DNA from: Thermoleptolyngbya sichuanensis A183
GTDB taxonomy: Bacteria; Cyanobacteriota; Cyanobacteriia; Elainellales; Elainellaceae
NCBI RefSeq assembly: GCF_013177315.1
Contig: NZ_CP053661.1
Location: 2,294,001-2,358,000, forward strand
DNA length: 64,000 nucleotides
Direction of reading: 5' to 3'
The notes under the pieces were generated by a model that made no database searches, had not been told where the DNA came from, and worked only from the letters and a program-made list of their open reading frames with translations. The position numbers and the translations under genes were made by a program. Below are positions 28,087-38,650 of this stretch, piece after piece; the stretch's first letter is position 1; each line of letters opens with the position of its first letter.

Positions 28087-28665
28087 TTACTCGATCTTTC
28101 CTGCGCTGATTACAACATCTTCATAGAGTGCAGAAATCGTATCGGTAAAGTTGAGACTTTCTAAATGGAACGTCTCGGTGTCTGGCGTGTAGTATTGCAG
28201 CACCCATAGCCCAGCTTCATTGCGACGAAAGCACTCGACCCGCTGGTGGCGCGTGTTGATCAGAACATATTCTTCCAGGCTTTCTAACAGTTGATAATCT
28301 GCAAACTTATCGCCCCGATCAAACGCTTCGGTAGAGTCTGATAACACCTCCACAATCAGCCTGGGAAACTGCTTAAAGGTCTCATTTTGCTGATCGCGAG
28401 GATCGCAGGTCACCATTACATCGGGATAGTAATAACAATTTCGCGCTTCGATGCGAGCCTTCATATCCGAAATGAAAACCCGACAACCCGTCCCGCGCAC
28501 GTGCCCCCGTAATAGCGCAAAAATATTTCCTGCAATCGTCACATGGGCATCGTTCGCACCCGCCATAGCATAGATTTCACCATCTCGATACTCGTGCTTG
28601 ATCGCGCTTTGGGCTTCGAGTTGGAGATATTCCTCAGGGCTGATGAACTGGGGTGAAGCAATCAT
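28087..28665 (-). CDS. Uma2-family (DUF820) putative endonuclease
   Basis: The product is 192 aa. It opens with the typical SPEEYLQLEAQSAIKHEYRDGEIYAMAGA, followed by CYYYPDVMVTCDPRD, PRLIVEVLSDSTEAFDRGDKFADYQ and LEEYVLINTRHQRVECFRR. The fold is PD-(D/E)XK nuclease-like, with Asp of PDVMV, Glu of IVEVLS and a Lys/Gln position in the next helix. Such genes are abundant in cyanobacteria and of unknown role. A second, diverged member lies at 35484. Confidence 0.92.
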   Translation of the reverse strand: MIASPQFISPEEYLQLEAQSAIKHEYRDGEIYAMAGANDAHVTIAGNIFALLRGHVRGTGCRVFISDMKARIEARNCYYYPDVMVTCDPRDQQNETFKQFPRLIVEVLSDSTEAFDRGDKFADYQLLESLEEYVLINTRHQRVECFRRNEAGLWVLQYYTPDTETFHLESLNFTDTISALYEDVVISAGKIE

Positions 28666-28900
28666 AGGGCTTGTTCTAGAACGCTGCGGAAGGAGTGTTG
28701 GGGGCTACTGCAAGGTAAATGGAGGTTGGCTGGAGGGTTGAGCCTGCGGCTTTGGGACTAGAAGTTTTGGATTAACGAATGCTGGCTGCATCGAGTTTCG
28801 GCGGAGATGGAGCCGAGCGATCGCCCGCTTTTTTCTTCAGTTTGGCTCAGTTTGGCAAATTTGGACTGAACCCCTGGCTTAATCCTGATGGGCCCAACGC

Positions 28901-30709
28901 CTAGTAACTAAATTCCACGATGAAACTGGTTGCACCGTCTCGACTGTCAACGCGAATCGTCGCCCCCAACCGCTCCACCAGTTTCTTAACCAGTGCCAGC
29001 CCTAGCCCCGTGCCGCCCTGATGCCAAACGTCGTGATCAGGAATGCGGTGAAACTTTTCAAAAATGCGATCGCACTCTGCCGCGGGAATTTCTACTCCTG
29101 TGTTGCGAACACAAATCCGCAGCCCATCAGACGTAGACTGTACAGAAAGAGTAATGTACTCTCCAGCGGGGGTGTACTTGCAGGCATTGTTCAGCAATTC
29201 GCCGAGAATACGCTCTAAATACGATAAATCGCTGGAAAAAGAGGGAAGCGACTCTTCAATCTGAATCTCTAGCTGCTGCTGCTGATTTCTAGCCCGCTCC
29301 ACATAGGGTTCTGCAATGTAGGGAATAAAAAACTGGAGCGGAATCATGCTGATATTCAGCGGATCGGTGCCTGCTTCTATGCGGGCCATCTCTAGCAAAT
29401 TGTTAATTAGCCGAATTTCGCGCTGGCTCTCGTCTTGCAGCACTCGAAAGTAGCGCTTCACGATTCCTGCTTCGTCTGCGAACACACCCAGGGGTTCTAG
29501 ATGCACCTCCAGCAGTTGGATTGCCATGAGGATATTGGACATGGGCGATCGCATTTCATGAGACACGGTGTTCAGCAGATCGTCCTTGAGCCGATTTAGC
29601 TCCTCCAGTTCATGCAGTTGAAGCTGAGCAGCTTGGTAGAGGTGAGACTGGCGGAGGGCGATCGCACAGTGATTGGCCACCTGCTGCACCAGCCGATCCT
29701 CCGCCTCGCTGAAGGTTTGCTCAGCCGGACGAAAGAGCCACAAATCGCCAAGAATGCCCTGATCGTCATAAATCGGACGCGCCAAAATCGCCCAATGGCC
29801 CGCTCCATATCGAGGGCACTCAGGCAAATAACAGCAAAAGGGGCCAGAGTTCCCCTGCGCGATCGCCGCATACATTGTCGCCGATTCGATGGTTAAATCC
29901 TCGACCCTACAACACTGTACAGCCCCATCCTGGTGATACTCATAGTCAATCGTTACCTGCGTTTGCGCCGCATTGTAAAGCCCGGCATTGCACCCCACCA
30001 GCGCCAGCCCTGCCCCTAATTCCTGCACTGCCGTTTGCAAAATCTGCGCCTCATCCAGGCTATCACGCACCCGATCCGTAATTCGCTTGAGCAGCGCCTC
30101 AAACTCGAGCGCCTGTTCTAGCTGGGCCGTGCGCTGCTGCACCAGATCTTCTAGCCGAGCATTCAGGGCTTCTAGCTCCGTCTGCTTCTGCTCTAGGGCG
30201 GCCCGGGTTTGCTCTAGCGTGGCGTTGGCCTGGATTTGAGCTTGCATGGCAGCTTCGGCATCGCGGCGGGCTTGCAGCAGTGCCTCCTCATATTCGCTCC
30301 GCTGCTGGATCGGAATCAGAACGCACTCATTTAGCACTTCCCCCTGGCGCTGATGGCGGGTCGCATTCACCAGCATCGGCAGGCTTTCCCCCGTTCTAGA
30401 GCGAACTGGAAGATAGATTTCTTCAACCTTGCCTTGCAGCTTGAGCAGCGGAAAAAAATGAGTTTGGTAGAAAATGCGGCTAGCGGTTGGCAGCAAGGCT
30501 TCTAGGCGCTGCCCTTTCACCTCGTCCAGACCGCATTGCAGCAGTTCCAGCAGGGTAGCATTCGTCAGGGTGATTGTGCCGTCGTCGGTGAATGCCAGGA
30601 AACCGCATGGCGCGGTGTCCAGCAATTCATCTAGATGGCAGGCACACCGTTCGACAGGTGATGCGGTCTGCGGTTCATTCTGCGGTTTATTGTGCGGCTC
30701 TGATGACAT
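28901..30709 (-). CDS. PAS-GAF sensor histidine kinase, partner of RsbQ-like hydrolase
   Basis: The product is 602 aa, with no membrane segment. Domains in order: PAS (about residues 27-125; [25 protein letters not shown] and [23 protein letters not shown]), a coiled coil (138-202), GAF (203-355) and a HisKA domain with phospho-acceptor His384 in VSHEMRSPM, then HATPase with NNACKY and [12 protein letters not shown]. The PAS closely resembles the PAS found with RsbQ-type hydrolases. ATG 30709 lies 23 bp inside the end of the upstream rsbQ-like gene, indicating a coupled operon. GAF has a Cys cluster (CCYLPECPR). No response-regulator gene is adjacent. Confidence 0.88.
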   Translation of the reverse strand: MSSEPHNKPQNEPQTASPVERCACHLDELLDTAPCGFLAFTDDGTITLTNATLLELLQCGLDEVKGQRLEALLPTASRIFYQTHFFPLLKLQGKVEEIYLPVRSRTGESLPMLVNATRHQRQGEVLNECVLIPIQQRSEYEEALLQARRDAEAAMQAQIQANATLEQTRAALEQKQTELEALNARLEDLVQQRTAQLEQALEFEALLKRITDRVRDSLDEAQILQTAVQELGAGLALVGCNAGLYNAAQTQVTIDYEYHQDGAVQCCRVEDLTIESATMYAAIAQGNSGPFCCYLPECPRYGAGHWAILARPIYDDQGILGDLWLFRPAEQTFSEAEDRLVQQVANHCAIALRQSHLYQAAQLQLHELEELNRLKDDLLNTVSHEMRSPMSNILMAIQLLEVHLEPLGVFADEAGIVKRYFRVLQDESQREIRLINNLLEMARIEAGTDPLNISMIPLQFFIPYIAEPYVERARNQQQQLEIQIEESLPSFSSDLSYLERILGELLNNACKYTPAGEYITLSVQSTSDGLRICVRNTGVEIPAAECDRIFEKFHRIPDHDVWHQGGTGLGLALVKKLVERLGATIRVDSRDGATSFIVEFSY

Positions 30710-31583
30710 GAGCGGCGGAAAGATAATCTTGGATTAGCTGGATGGTTTCGTCGGGATGGCTCATGTGGGGACAGTGACCCGTTGCCTGCATGAGCTTGAG
30801 GGTGCTGTGGGGGAGATGGCGATGGAGATAGTGGCCGACTTCTGTAGGGGCGATCGCATCTTCGGCACACTGCAAGATCAGCGAAGGTACGGTCATGTCA
30901 GCCAGAATCCCCCGATAATCTGATAAAAACGTTGCCTCGGCAAAGCGCCGTGCAATCACTGGGTCTGTTGAGCAAAAGCTCTCTTCCAGTTCCTTTGAGA
31001 GTGAGGGACGCTGTTCGTTTTTCATGATAACGGGAGCCAAAAAGCTGGCCCATCCGAGATAATTCTTATCCATCAGATCCATCAATCCCAGAATATCCTC
31101 TCGCTCAAAACCGCCACAGTAGTCCGGCGGATCGTTGAGGTAGCAGGGCGACGGCCCCACCAGGATGAGCCGCTCAAACCGCTGGGGGGCTTGCATCGCC
31201 GCCAGCATTCCAATCACGCTGCTCACCGAATGCCCTACAAACATGACATTCTGTAGATCCAGCGCTTCACAAATCTCTAAGACATCCTGAGCATAGCCCT
31301 CCAAGCGGCTGTAGCGCTCTGGGTCGTAGGCTCGCAAGTCCGACTTGCCCGACCCCACATAGTCAAACAACACAATTTGATAGTCGGCAGCGAAGGCTGG
31401 CGTAACGAGTCGCCACATATTTTGGTCGCAGCCAAAGCCGTGGGCAAACAGCATCGGCTGAGTGCCCTGTCCTGAAACAGTGACATTGTTGCGAGTAAGG
31501 ATGGATTGGGGACGCTGGTGGGAAAGTTGGGGGTCGGCGGGAAAATCGTTTGGTATCAGTTGGTTTGTCTGTTGGTTTGTCAT
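30687..31583 (-). CDS. RsbQ-like alpha/beta hydrolase
   Basis: The product is 298 aa and aligns without gaps, from memory, to Bacillus RsbQ over nearly its whole length, with 23 extra residues at the N-terminus: [55 protein letters not shown] and [17 protein letters not shown]. The catalytic triad is Ser119, Asp242 and His270, each exactly 23 beyond RsbQ Ser96/Asp219/His247. RsbQ is a cofactor-like hydrolase required by the PAS phosphatase RsbP in sigma-B stress signalling; the plant receptors D14 and KAI2 are relatives. Here the downstream partner gene is a PAS histidine kinase. Confidence 0.9.
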   Translation of the reverse strand: MTNQQTNQLIPNDFPADPQLSHQRPQSILTRNNVTVSGQGTQPMLFAHGFGCDQNMWRLVTPAFAADYQIVLFDYVGSGKSDLRAYDPERYSRLEGYAQDVLEICEALDLQNVMFVGHSVSSVIGMLAAMQAPQRFERLILVGPSPCYLNDPPDYCGGFEREDILGLMDLMDKNYLGWASFLAPVIMKNEQRPSLSKELEESFCSTDPVIARRFAEATFLSDYRGILADMTVPSLILQCAEDAIAPTEVGHYLHRHLPHSTLKLMQATGHCPHMSHPDETIQLIQDYLSAAHVIRAAQ

Positions 31584-31833
31584 TTTTGAAATGGGTAGCT
31601 GAAATGGGTAGTTGAAATTGATAGCTGAAATTGATAGCTGGTGATAGACCGATTCTTTATTCTTTAAGGTCGATTTTCGTAAGCCTAGCAGTGCAGCCTG
31701 TATTTATATCAAGTCTTGAGTGATAGAGATTCTAAATCTCTTCGGGCAAATCGCGTCTGAAAAATTTAATAGAGCGAAAGCAATCGGGAACCCTTTCTGC
31801 ACTCCTCTTCTACACTCCCTAGATTAGGTGCCT

Positions 31834-33462
31834 ATGAGTCCTACTCCGGATCTTCCCCATGCCTCAAATCTCTCTAGCGCCGCCCTCCGGTCTGGTCGGG
31901 GGGCGATCGCCCTCCACTCGACAACGCCCCAACAGCAAGCCCTCTACGACCGACTGCAAGCCTTTTCGCTCGACCAGCCCGGCGCAGCGCTCAGCTTTAG
32001 CCAGCGCCTTGCTCGCGACAATTGTTGGTCTCTGAACTATACCCAGCGAGTGATTGAGGAATACAAAAAGTTTGCGTTTTTGGCAGTCTGTGCAGGGCAT
32101 CCCGTCACGCCGTCGGATCAGGTAGACCAGGCATGGCATCAGCATCTCACCTACAGCCGCTCCTACTGGGAGGTGTTTTGTCCACAGGTGCTGCAAATGC
32201 CGCTGCACCACGAGCCAACCCAGGGCGGCCAGACCGAACACCACAAATTTAACGACTGGTATCGCAAAACCTTGCAGAGCTACGAAGCCTGGTTTGGGGA
32301 AGCACCGCCCCCAGACATCTGGCCCGATCCGAGCCTGCGGTTTGGGCGAGATTTGCAATTCCGCCGGGTCAATGTGCAGCAGCATTGGGTGCTGCCTCGA
32401 CCAGACTGGGCAGGCCGGTGGGCGGCGATCTGGCAGTCTGGCTGGCGGTCTGGTTGGCAGTTTGTGCAGCAGTCTCCGGTGGTGCTGGGTGGCCTGGTGG
32501 TGCTGGCATTGAGTCTAACAAGCTGCGCGGCGATCGCCCCGATTCCCAACCCGCTAGATCTTCGAGGGCCAGAGTTTTTGCAGTTTTATCTCTTCGTGCT
32601 GGGCAGCACGCTGCTGGTGGCATGGGCGCTGCGTCGATGGCTCCGACAACCTGGCAACGTGGAGGGACAGTCGCTGCCGACGCTCGATCCCTACGACGTT
32701 GCCTATCTGGTGGGTGGGGCAGATCGGGCGATTGATACGGCAATTGTAAGCATGGCGCGATCGCAACTCCCTGCTATCGATGCCCAGGAGGGATTCCTGG
32801 TGCCGCTGGTTGCGCCGGAGCCGTCGCAGCACCCGCTAGAGCGGGCGATTCTGGAAAGCATGAATGGCTCAAAAGCCACGGTACAGAGCCTCCGTCGGAA
32901 TAATGCGCGGGCGACCGAAACCCTGCGATCGCGCCTACAGGCGCTTGGACTGGCTCTGTCGCCCGCCCAGGCTGCCAAAGCGCGACTCTATCCCGTGCTG
33001 CTGCTGCTGTTGCCGCTGTTGCTGGGCATTGCCAAGGTGCTGGTCGGCCTTTCGCGGGGGCGGCCCGTTGGGTTTCTGCTGATGATGATTGTGGTGTGGC
33101 TGGTTGTTATCGCAATATTCCAACTGCCGCCTCTATCGAGTCGGTATGGCGATCGCGCTTTGCAACAGATCCGAGCGACTCATCAATCCGCCATGACGCT
33201 CCGCACCCGCGACCTCAGCGCCGTGCAGCAAACTCAATTTCTGTTCCTCATTGCCCTATCCGGAACCACCGCACTACGCGGCAAAGAGTTTGCCAGCTTA
33301 CGGGCTGCACTCTCTCCTGTTTCCAGCACCGGAAGTGGCAGTGGATATTTGTCTTCCTGGGGGAGCGATGGCTGGAGTGGTGATGGGGGCGGCGGCGACG
33401 GCGGCGGCGGGGGTGGGGGGGGTTGCGGGGGGTGTGGGGGCTGTGGGGGCTGTGGGGGCTAG
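31834..33462 (+). CDS. TIGR04222-like glycine/cysteine-tailed membrane protein
   Basis: The product is 542 aa from ATG 31834; GTG 31828 in the same frame is an alternative. The N-terminal 170 residues resemble plant GRDP and bacterial proteins with PSDQVDQAWHQHLTYSRSYW. A first membrane segment is near residues 220-240, a second at about 250-265, and two more near 390-430. The C-terminal end is Gly-rich and finishes in GGCGG units. This matches the TIGR04222 membrane-protein type by recollection. Function is unknown. No signal peptide is seen. Confidence 0.75.
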   Translation: MSPTPDLPHASNLSSAALRSGRGAIALHSTTPQQQALYDRLQAFSLDQPGAALSFSQRLARDNCWSLNYTQRVIEEYKKFAFLAVCAGHPVTPSDQVDQAWHQHLTYSRSYWEVFCPQVLQMPLHHEPTQGGQTEHHKFNDWYRKTLQSYEAWFGEAPPPDIWPDPSLRFGRDLQFRRVNVQQHWVLPRPDWAGRWAAIWQSGWRSGWQFVQQSPVVLGGLVVLALSLTSCAAIAPIPNPLDLRGPEFLQFYLFVLGSTLLVAWALRRWLRQPGNVEGQSLPTLDPYDVAYLVGGADRAIDTAIVSMARSQLPAIDAQEGFLVPLVAPEPSQHPLERAILESMNGSKATVQSLRRNNARATETLRSRLQALGLALSPAQAAKARLYPVLLLLLPLLLGIAKVLVGLSRGRPVGFLLMMIVVWLVVIAIFQLPPLSSRYGDRALQQIRATHQSAMTLRTRDLSAVQQTQFLFLIALSGTTALRGKEFASLRAALSPVSSTGSGSGYLSSWGSDGWSGDGGGGDGGGGGGGGCGGCGGCGGCGG

Positions 33463-33585
33463 AAACGAAGAGGAAAGAGAGAAGAGAGAAAAGGGAAGAA
33501 TCTTTCTTCGGTTTTCGTTCTTTTTTCTTGTTTCTTGGGGAAGAACAGGTTTCCGTTCTTCGTTCTTCCCTCTTCGTTTTTTACA
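33463..33585. repeat. Heptamer purine/pyrimidine inverted tract between convergent genes
   Basis: A purine arm (GAAGAGGAAAGAGAGAAGAG) after the TIGR04222-like gene is followed by a pyrimidine arm (CGTTCTTCGTTCTTCCCTCTTCG) that reaches the argS stop codon. Layout and composition mirror the repeat at 20283-20400. Confidence 0.75.
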
Positions 33586-35341
33586 TCCGCTCCAAAACTT
33601 GAATCCCCAACAGCGATAGCCCCAGCTTGATCGTGCGGGCGGTCAGGTCTGCCAGGAGCAGCCGCGAGGTGCGCTGCGGGTCTTCGGCCTGCAAAATGGG
33701 GCAGCGGTCGTAGAACTGATTAAAGGTCTTGCTGAGGTCGAAGAGATATTCGCACAGGCGGTTGGGCAGCAGATCGGCCTCCACTGCGCTCAGCACTTCG
33801 TCAAATTGCAGCAGCGACTTGGCCAGGGCAAACTCTGCCTCGTCTTGCAGCACGACCCGGCTATTGTCCCCCAGCGCCTCGAAGTCGATTCCGCCCTTGC
33901 GGCTGATGCCCTGCACCCGCACGTAGGCATAGAGCATGTAGGGGGCGGTGTTGCCTTGCAGCGCCAGCATCTTGTCGTAGCTGAAGATGTAGCTGCTGGT
34001 GCGGTTCTGGCTGAGGTCGGCGTATTTGATTGCGCCAATGCCGACGACGTTGGCCACATGGACGATGAAGTCCTCGGATTCGGTGCGGTTTTCTTCGGTC
34101 AGGCGGGCTTCCAGGTCGGCGCGGGCCCGGGCGATCGCCTCTTCCAGCAAGTCCACCAGCCGCGCCGCTTCGCCAGAGCGACTCTTCAGCTTTTTGCCAT
34201 CTTCGCCCAAAATATTGCCCAGCGGTGTATGCACAAACTCCGTTTCATCGGTAATCCAGCCCGCCCGCTTGCCCACCTGAAAAATCTGGGCAAAGTGATT
34301 GATTTGTTCTGCGCCAACGGGATAGATTACCCGCTGCACCCGGTCTTCTGTCACGCGATAGCGAATCGCCGCTAGATCCGTCGTGGCGTAGTTATAGCCC
34401 CCGTCCGACTTTTGCACAATCAGCGGCAGCGGCTTCCCCTCTTTGTTGGTAAAGCCGTCTAAAAACACGCACTTCGCGCCCTGGTCTTCCACCAGCAGCC
34501 CCAGCCGATCCAGTTCTGCAATCACATCGGGCAAGAGCGGGTTGTAGAACGATTCGCCCCGCTCCTGAATCTTGGGCGACAGACCCATCAGGTCAAAGAT
34601 TTTGCGATTCGTGCGATTCGACAAATCGCAGACGACTTTCCAGGCCTGAATCGTTTCTGGATCGCCCGCCTGAAGCTTCACTACCGCCAGCCGCGCGGCT
34701 TCCTGAAAGTCCGTGTCTTCGTCAAACCGCTTTTTGGCGGCCCGGTAAAACGTTGCCAGGTCGCCCAGATCGAGTTCGCCGCCCGCCAGCGCGTCGGGAT
34801 AGGCCTCGCGCAAATAGGCAATCAGCATTCCAAAGGGCGTGCCCCAGTCGCCGATGTGACTTAGCCGCAGCACGTCGTGGCCGAGAAACTCCAGAATTCG
34901 CGCCAGGGCATCGCCAATGACGCAGGGGCGCAGGTGGCCCACATGCATCTCCTTGGCAATGTTAGGACTGGGGTAATCGACAATCACCCGCTTCGGGTTG
35001 GCCACGGGCGCAACGCCCAGGCGCGGGTTTGCCTGAATGGCCTTGAGTTGCGCTTCTAGGTATTCTGGCTTGAGCCGCAGGTTGATGAAGCCGGGCCCGG
35101 CTACTTCTGGCGGGTCGCATAGGTCGGATACGTCCAGATGGTCGAGAAGCTGAGAGGCGATCGCCTTCGGAGCCATGCCCAGTCTCTTGGCCAGTCCCAT
35201 CGCGCCATTCGCCTGATAGTCCCCAAATTTGGGATTGCTGGCAGGCACCAGAACCGGGTCAGCATCAGCCAAGTCCGGCCCAAACGCCGCAACCAGTGCA
35301 GCTTCTAATCGGCTTCTCAACAGTGCAAGGGTGGAATTCAT
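33581..35341 (-). CDS. argS: Arginyl-tRNA synthetase
   Basis: The product is 586 aa, normal for class I ArgRS. HIGH-type motif: [20 protein letters not shown]; the KMSK region is the usual modified [17 protein letters not shown]; the C-terminal anticodon-binding domain begins after [21 protein letters not shown] and ends with LGIQVLERM. It charges tRNA-Arg with arginine in the cytoplasm. The 3' end runs into a heptamer repeat. Confidence 0.97.
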   Translation of the reverse strand: MNSTLALLRSRLEAALVAAFGPDLADADPVLVPASNPKFGDYQANGAMGLAKRLGMAPKAIASQLLDHLDVSDLCDPPEVAGPGFINLRLKPEYLEAQLKAIQANPRLGVAPVANPKRVIVDYPSPNIAKEMHVGHLRPCVIGDALARILEFLGHDVLRLSHIGDWGTPFGMLIAYLREAYPDALAGGELDLGDLATFYRAAKKRFDEDTDFQEAARLAVVKLQAGDPETIQAWKVVCDLSNRTNRKIFDLMGLSPKIQERGESFYNPLLPDVIAELDRLGLLVEDQGAKCVFLDGFTNKEGKPLPLIVQKSDGGYNYATTDLAAIRYRVTEDRVQRVIYPVGAEQINHFAQIFQVGKRAGWITDETEFVHTPLGNILGEDGKKLKSRSGEAARLVDLLEEAIARARADLEARLTEENRTESEDFIVHVANVVGIGAIKYADLSQNRTSSYIFSYDKMLALQGNTAPYMLYAYVRVQGISRKGGIDFEALGDNSRVVLQDEAEFALAKSLLQFDEVLSAVEADLLPNRLCEYLFDLSKTFNQFYDRCPILQAEDPQRTSRLLLADLTARTIKLGLSLLGIQVLERM

Positions 35342-35483
35342 GGCGTTTTAGGCAGGCAGAGGAACCGAGCAGCAACCGTACAATAGGAAGAATTCTGGTG
35401 AAGCGGCTGACCCCACGTCTCAGAACGTGCTTTATCAGGATGCGCTTCATCCGTAGTGATTATAAACGTCAACTCTCCCAATC

Positions 35484-36227
35484 ATGACGCAGACCCAGCG
35501 CGATTCGCGAAGCGATCCCTACGGGAATCGCCCCACCTCTCCTCCCGTCAGCAGACTGCCGCCCCTGGAAAGCGGCGACCACCTCTCGCGGGCCGAGTTT
35601 GAGCGGCGCTACGAGGCGATGCCCCATCTCAAAAAAGCCGAACTAATCGAAGGAGTCGTCTACGTGCCCGCTGCTCTCCGCTTTAGGAGTCATGGTAAAC
35701 CCCATGCTCAGATGATGCTTTGGCTTTCCACCTATTGGCTTGCAACACCTGCCGTAGAAGTAGCAGATGCTCCAACCGTGCGGCTCGACCTAGACAATGA
35801 ACCCCAGCCAGATATTGTGCTGCTGATTGACCCGGCTGCTGGTGGGCAGTCCCGCCTTAGCGAAGATGACTATATCGAGGGCGCACCAGAACTGATTGTC
35901 GAGATTGCCGCCAGCAGCGCCTCCATCGACCTCCACACCAAAAAGCAAGTCTATCGCCGCAGCGGGGTTCAAGAATATATTGTGTGGCGGAGCTTAGAAA
36001 ACGGGCTGGACTGGTTCTATTTGAACGAAGGCGAATATCTTGTGCTGCCGCCCGATGCCGACGGCTTCCTTCGCAGCCGCATCTTTCCGGGGCTGTGGTT
36101 GGATGTGGTGGCGCTCTGTGGGGGAGACATGATGCAGGTGATGCAGGGATTGCAGACCGGCATCCAGTCTTCCGCCCATGCCGAGTTTGTGCAGCAGTTG
36201 GCGGCGCGGCGCAGCGGGCAGTTTTAG
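35484..36227 (+). CDS. Uma2-family (DUF820) putative endonuclease, longer form
   Basis: The product is 247 aa. EFERRYEAMPHLKKAELIEGVVYVPAAL, NEPQPDIVLLID, LIVEIAASSASIDLHTKKQVYRRSGVQEYIVWRS are the family's core segments: Asp of PDIVLLI, Glu of IVEIA and Lys of TKKQVY make a PD-(D/E)XK-like set. It is preceded by an Arg/Pro-rich N-terminal extension. Unlike the copy at 28087 it is longer, with an extended C-terminus (FPGLWLDVVALCGGDM). Function is unknown. Confidence 0.9.
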   Translation: MTQTQRDSRSDPYGNRPTSPPVSRLPPLESGDHLSRAEFERRYEAMPHLKKAELIEGVVYVPAALRFRSHGKPHAQMMLWLSTYWLATPAVEVADAPTVRLDLDNEPQPDIVLLIDPAAGGQSRLSEDDYIEGAPELIVEIAASSASIDLHTKKQVYRRSGVQEYIVWRSLENGLDWFYLNEGEYLVLPPDADGFLRSRIFPGLWLDVVALCGGDMMQVMQGLQTGIQSSAHAEFVQQLAARRSGQF

Positions 36228-36249
36228 GAGAGGAGTCTCTGGAGTCTCT

Positions 36250-36324
36250 ACTTTTAGGAAATGCACTTTTAGGAAATACTGCTTCAGGAAACGCTGCTTT
36301 AGGAAACGCTGCGCCAGGAAGCCC
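36250..36324. repeat. Five 15-bp tandem units after the Uma2 gene
   Basis: Units start at 36250, 36265, 36280, 36295 and 36310; the core is CTTTAGGAAAYGC and the last copies are diverged. The array fills the convergent gap between the Uma2 gene (stop 36227) and the L,D-transpeptidase stop at 36327. Read on the minus strand it would code an (A/S)xFPK pentapeptide series, but no gene uses that frame. Confidence 0.9.
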
Positions 36325-36326
36325 CA

Positions 36327-36995
36327 CTAGGGAACCACATGGACTGGCGTACCAACCTGCACCATTTCAAACAGGGCAACCACGTCATCGTTGTACATGC
36401 GGATGCAGCCGTGGGAGGCAGCGCGTCCGATAGTTTCCTCGTTGGGAGTGCCGTGAAAGCCGATGGTGTTTTTGCCGTCTGTCCAGAAACCGATCCAGCG
36501 GACTCCCAGCGGGTTGCCGTGTCCTGGCGGCACGATTTCGCCCGTAAACGGATGCTGCCAGGTGGGGTGTTCCACCATGCTGATGACTTCGTAGCGACCG
36601 GTCGGCGTTTCCCAACCCGCTCGACCCACCGCGATGCGAAAGCTAGCTTTAATCTGCTCTTGCTCGTAGACATAGACGCGGCGATCGCTCAGATCGACCA
36701 CCAGCGACACGGGCGATCGCCCTTCTGGTTCTGGCACAAACGGCTCAGCGGCTCCCAGCGCAGGCACATCAGGCCAGGTGGCGGCGGGCGCGATGGGGAC
36801 GGCGCTGGGCGGCGGCGAGACAGGTGCTACGACGGGTTCAGTTCGCAGCGACCCCCACTCGACCAAGCTTCCCGGATTGGCGATCGCCGGACGTAGCCCC
36901 ACCAGACCTACTATGGCCGGAGAAACCAGCCCCGCCGCAAACTGTATTGCTAACCGCCGAACGCCACGCACCAGCACCACCGCCTCCCCACGCAA
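36327..36995 (-). CDS. L,D-transpeptidase (YkuD type)
   Basis: The product is 222 aa. A signal-peptide-like hydrophobic stretch (about residues 14-37, ending GLRPAIANPG) and a Pro-rich linker precede the YkuD domain (residues 97-222). The catalytic signature HGTP (181) and SHGCIRM with nucleophile Cys197 are intact. It would form 3-3 cross-links in peptidoglycan or attach proteins to it, in the periplasm. It is a single gene between a Uma2 gene (convergent) and thiC (same strand, 89 bp upstream in the map). Confidence 0.92.
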   Translation of the reverse strand: MRGEAVVLVRGVRRLAIQFAAGLVSPAIVGLVGLRPAIANPGSLVEWGSLRTEPVVAPVSPPPSAVPIAPAATWPDVPALGAAEPFVPEPEGRSPVSLVVDLSDRRVYVYEQEQIKASFRIAVGRAGWETPTGRYEVISMVEHPTWQHPFTGEIVPPGHGNPLGVRWIGFWTDGKNTIGFHGTPNEETIGRAASHGCIRMYNDDVVALFEMVQVGTPVHVVP

Positions 36996-37084
36996 AAACT
37001 GAGCCTAGTATAGCCCAGGGGTTGGGGATGGAAAGTCCTAGAGGGTGGGCGCAGGAGAGACACAACGCCAACCCTCCGTCTCCT

Positions 37085-38458
37085 TCATCGCCCTACCGCA
37101 GGCTCCTTCGCCAGGAACTTTTCCAACTCCGTCAGCGCTTCCGCATCCACCTTGGTCTGCATGGGGCAGAACTTTGGCCCGCACATCGAGCAAAACTCAG
37201 CAGTTTTATAGATATCGGCGGGCAGGGTTTCGTCGTGATACTCGCGGGCGCGTTCTGGATCGAGCGACAGGTCAAACTGGCGATTCCAGTCGAAGTGGTA
37301 GCGGGCGCGAGATAGCTCATCGTCGCGATCGCGGGCATGGGGGCGATGGCGGGCGACATCGGCAGCATGAGCAGCAATTTTGTAGGCAATCAGCCCGTTT
37401 CGCACGTCTTCGGCATTGGGCAGCCCCAGGTGTTCCTTGGGTGTGACGTAGCAGAGCATCGCGGTGCCGTGCCATCCGGCGATCGCCGCCCCAATCGCAG
37501 AGGTGATGTGGTCGTATCCGGGTGCAATATCCGTCACGAGCGGCCCCAATACGTAAAATGGTGCTTCGGAGCATTCCTCCATCTGCTTTTTCACGTTAAA
37601 TTCGATTTGATCCATCGGAACATGGCCCGGGCCTTCAACCATCACCTGCACGTCCGATTCCCATGCTTTGCGCGTGAGATGACCAAGCGTTTTCAGTTCC
37701 GCAAGCTGGGCCGCATCAGAGGCATCGTGCAGGCAGCCCGGCCGCAGCGAGTCGCCCAGACTAAATGACACATCGTACTTTTTGAAAATCTCGATAATGT
37801 CTTGGAAGTGCGTGTAAAGCGGGTTTTGCTGGTGGTGGGCCAGCATCCAGCGGGCGATGATGCCGCCGCCGCGAGAGACGATTCCCGTGAGGCGATCGCG
37901 CACCAGCGGCAAATGCTCAATCAAAATTCCCGCATGAATCGTCATGTAGTCCACACCCTGCTGCGCGTGCTTTTCAATGACGTGCAAAAAGTCGTCGGGG
38001 GTCAGCTTTTCGATGTTGCCGTGGACGCTTTCCAATGCTTGATAAATCGGCACTGTGCCGATGGGAACAGGCGATGCAGCAATGATGGCCGAGCGAATCG
38101 CGTCCAAATCGCCGCCGCCTGTAGACAAGTCCATCACCGTATCTGCACCATATTTCACCGCCAGTTTCAGCTTATCCACTTCTTCTTGTAGGCTCGAAGA
38201 ATTGGGCGACGCACCGATGTTTGCATTCACCTTGCAGCGGGTGGCTATGCCAATCCCCATCGGCTCCAGGTTCACATGATTCACATTGGCAGGGATGATC
38301 AGCCGTCCCCGCGCCACTTCCGAGCGAATCAGTTCCACAGGCAACTGCTCGCGCTCAGCCACAAACTGCATTTCTTCCGTCACAACGCCTTGTCGAGCAA
38401 AGTGCATTTGAGACACGTTGCTCTGTCCGCGTCGCTTGGCGACCCAGGATGCTCTCAT
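37085..38458 (-). CDS. thiC: Phosphomethylpyrimidine synthase ThiC
   Basis: The product is 457 aa. ThiC, a radical SAM enzyme, turns aminoimidazole ribotide into HMP phosphate, the pyrimidine half of thiamine. The Fe-S cluster motif near the C-terminus is CSMCGPKFC (Cys423, 426, 431). [16 protein letters not shown] and [13 protein letters not shown] are other signatures. A TPP riboswitch lies directly upstream, 19 bp before ATG 38458, so the gene is repressed by thiamine pyrophosphate. Confidence 0.97.
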   Translation of the reverse strand: MRASWVAKRRGQSNVSQMHFARQGVVTEEMQFVAEREQLPVELIRSEVARGRLIIPANVNHVNLEPMGIGIATRCKVNANIGASPNSSSLQEEVDKLKLAVKYGADTVMDLSTGGGDLDAIRSAIIAASPVPIGTVPIYQALESVHGNIEKLTPDDFLHVIEKHAQQGVDYMTIHAGILIEHLPLVRDRLTGIVSRGGGIIARWMLAHHQQNPLYTHFQDIIEIFKKYDVSFSLGDSLRPGCLHDASDAAQLAELKTLGHLTRKAWESDVQVMVEGPGHVPMDQIEFNVKKQMEECSEAPFYVLGPLVTDIAPGYDHITSAIGAAIAGWHGTAMLCYVTPKEHLGLPNAEDVRNGLIAYKIAAHAADVARHRPHARDRDDELSRARYHFDWNRQFDLSLDPERAREYHDETLPADIYKTAEFCSMCGPKFCPMQTKVDAEALTELEKFLAKEPAVGR

Positions 38459-38477
38459 ATTTAGTTCCTCAGATAAA

Positions 38478-38558
38478 CAGCTTCCCTCCGCTGGTGCTAA
38501 CCAGTCTCAGGTTCTCAGGGTGTAATCTCAGCCTGAATCGCTCAGGCACCCCTAGCTG
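38478..38558 (-). promoter_or_regulatory. TPP riboswitch of thiC
   Basis: Read on the minus strand, the conserved blocks occur in order: GGGGTGCC, then CTGAGATTACACCC, GAACCTGA, and the 3' block AGCGGAGGGAAGCTG. The closing stem P1 pairs AGCTG at 38554-38558 (top strand) with CAGCT at 38478-38482. The ATG follows after 19 bp, so control is probably at translation. Confidence 0.95.
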
Positions 38559-38650
38559 CGTTTGTTATACCATTCCTGGCAGGAGAATCCAAGAAACCGA
38601 TTGCAAAACAGAGGAATTCTTTGCAAAACGTTCGATCGCAGGTGTTCAGT

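Noticed and set aside
35857-36327. 156-codon minus-strand frame with FPK pentapeptides
   Set aside because: It lies antisense to a good Uma2 gene; the pentapeptide pattern comes from the 15-bp noncoding repeat.
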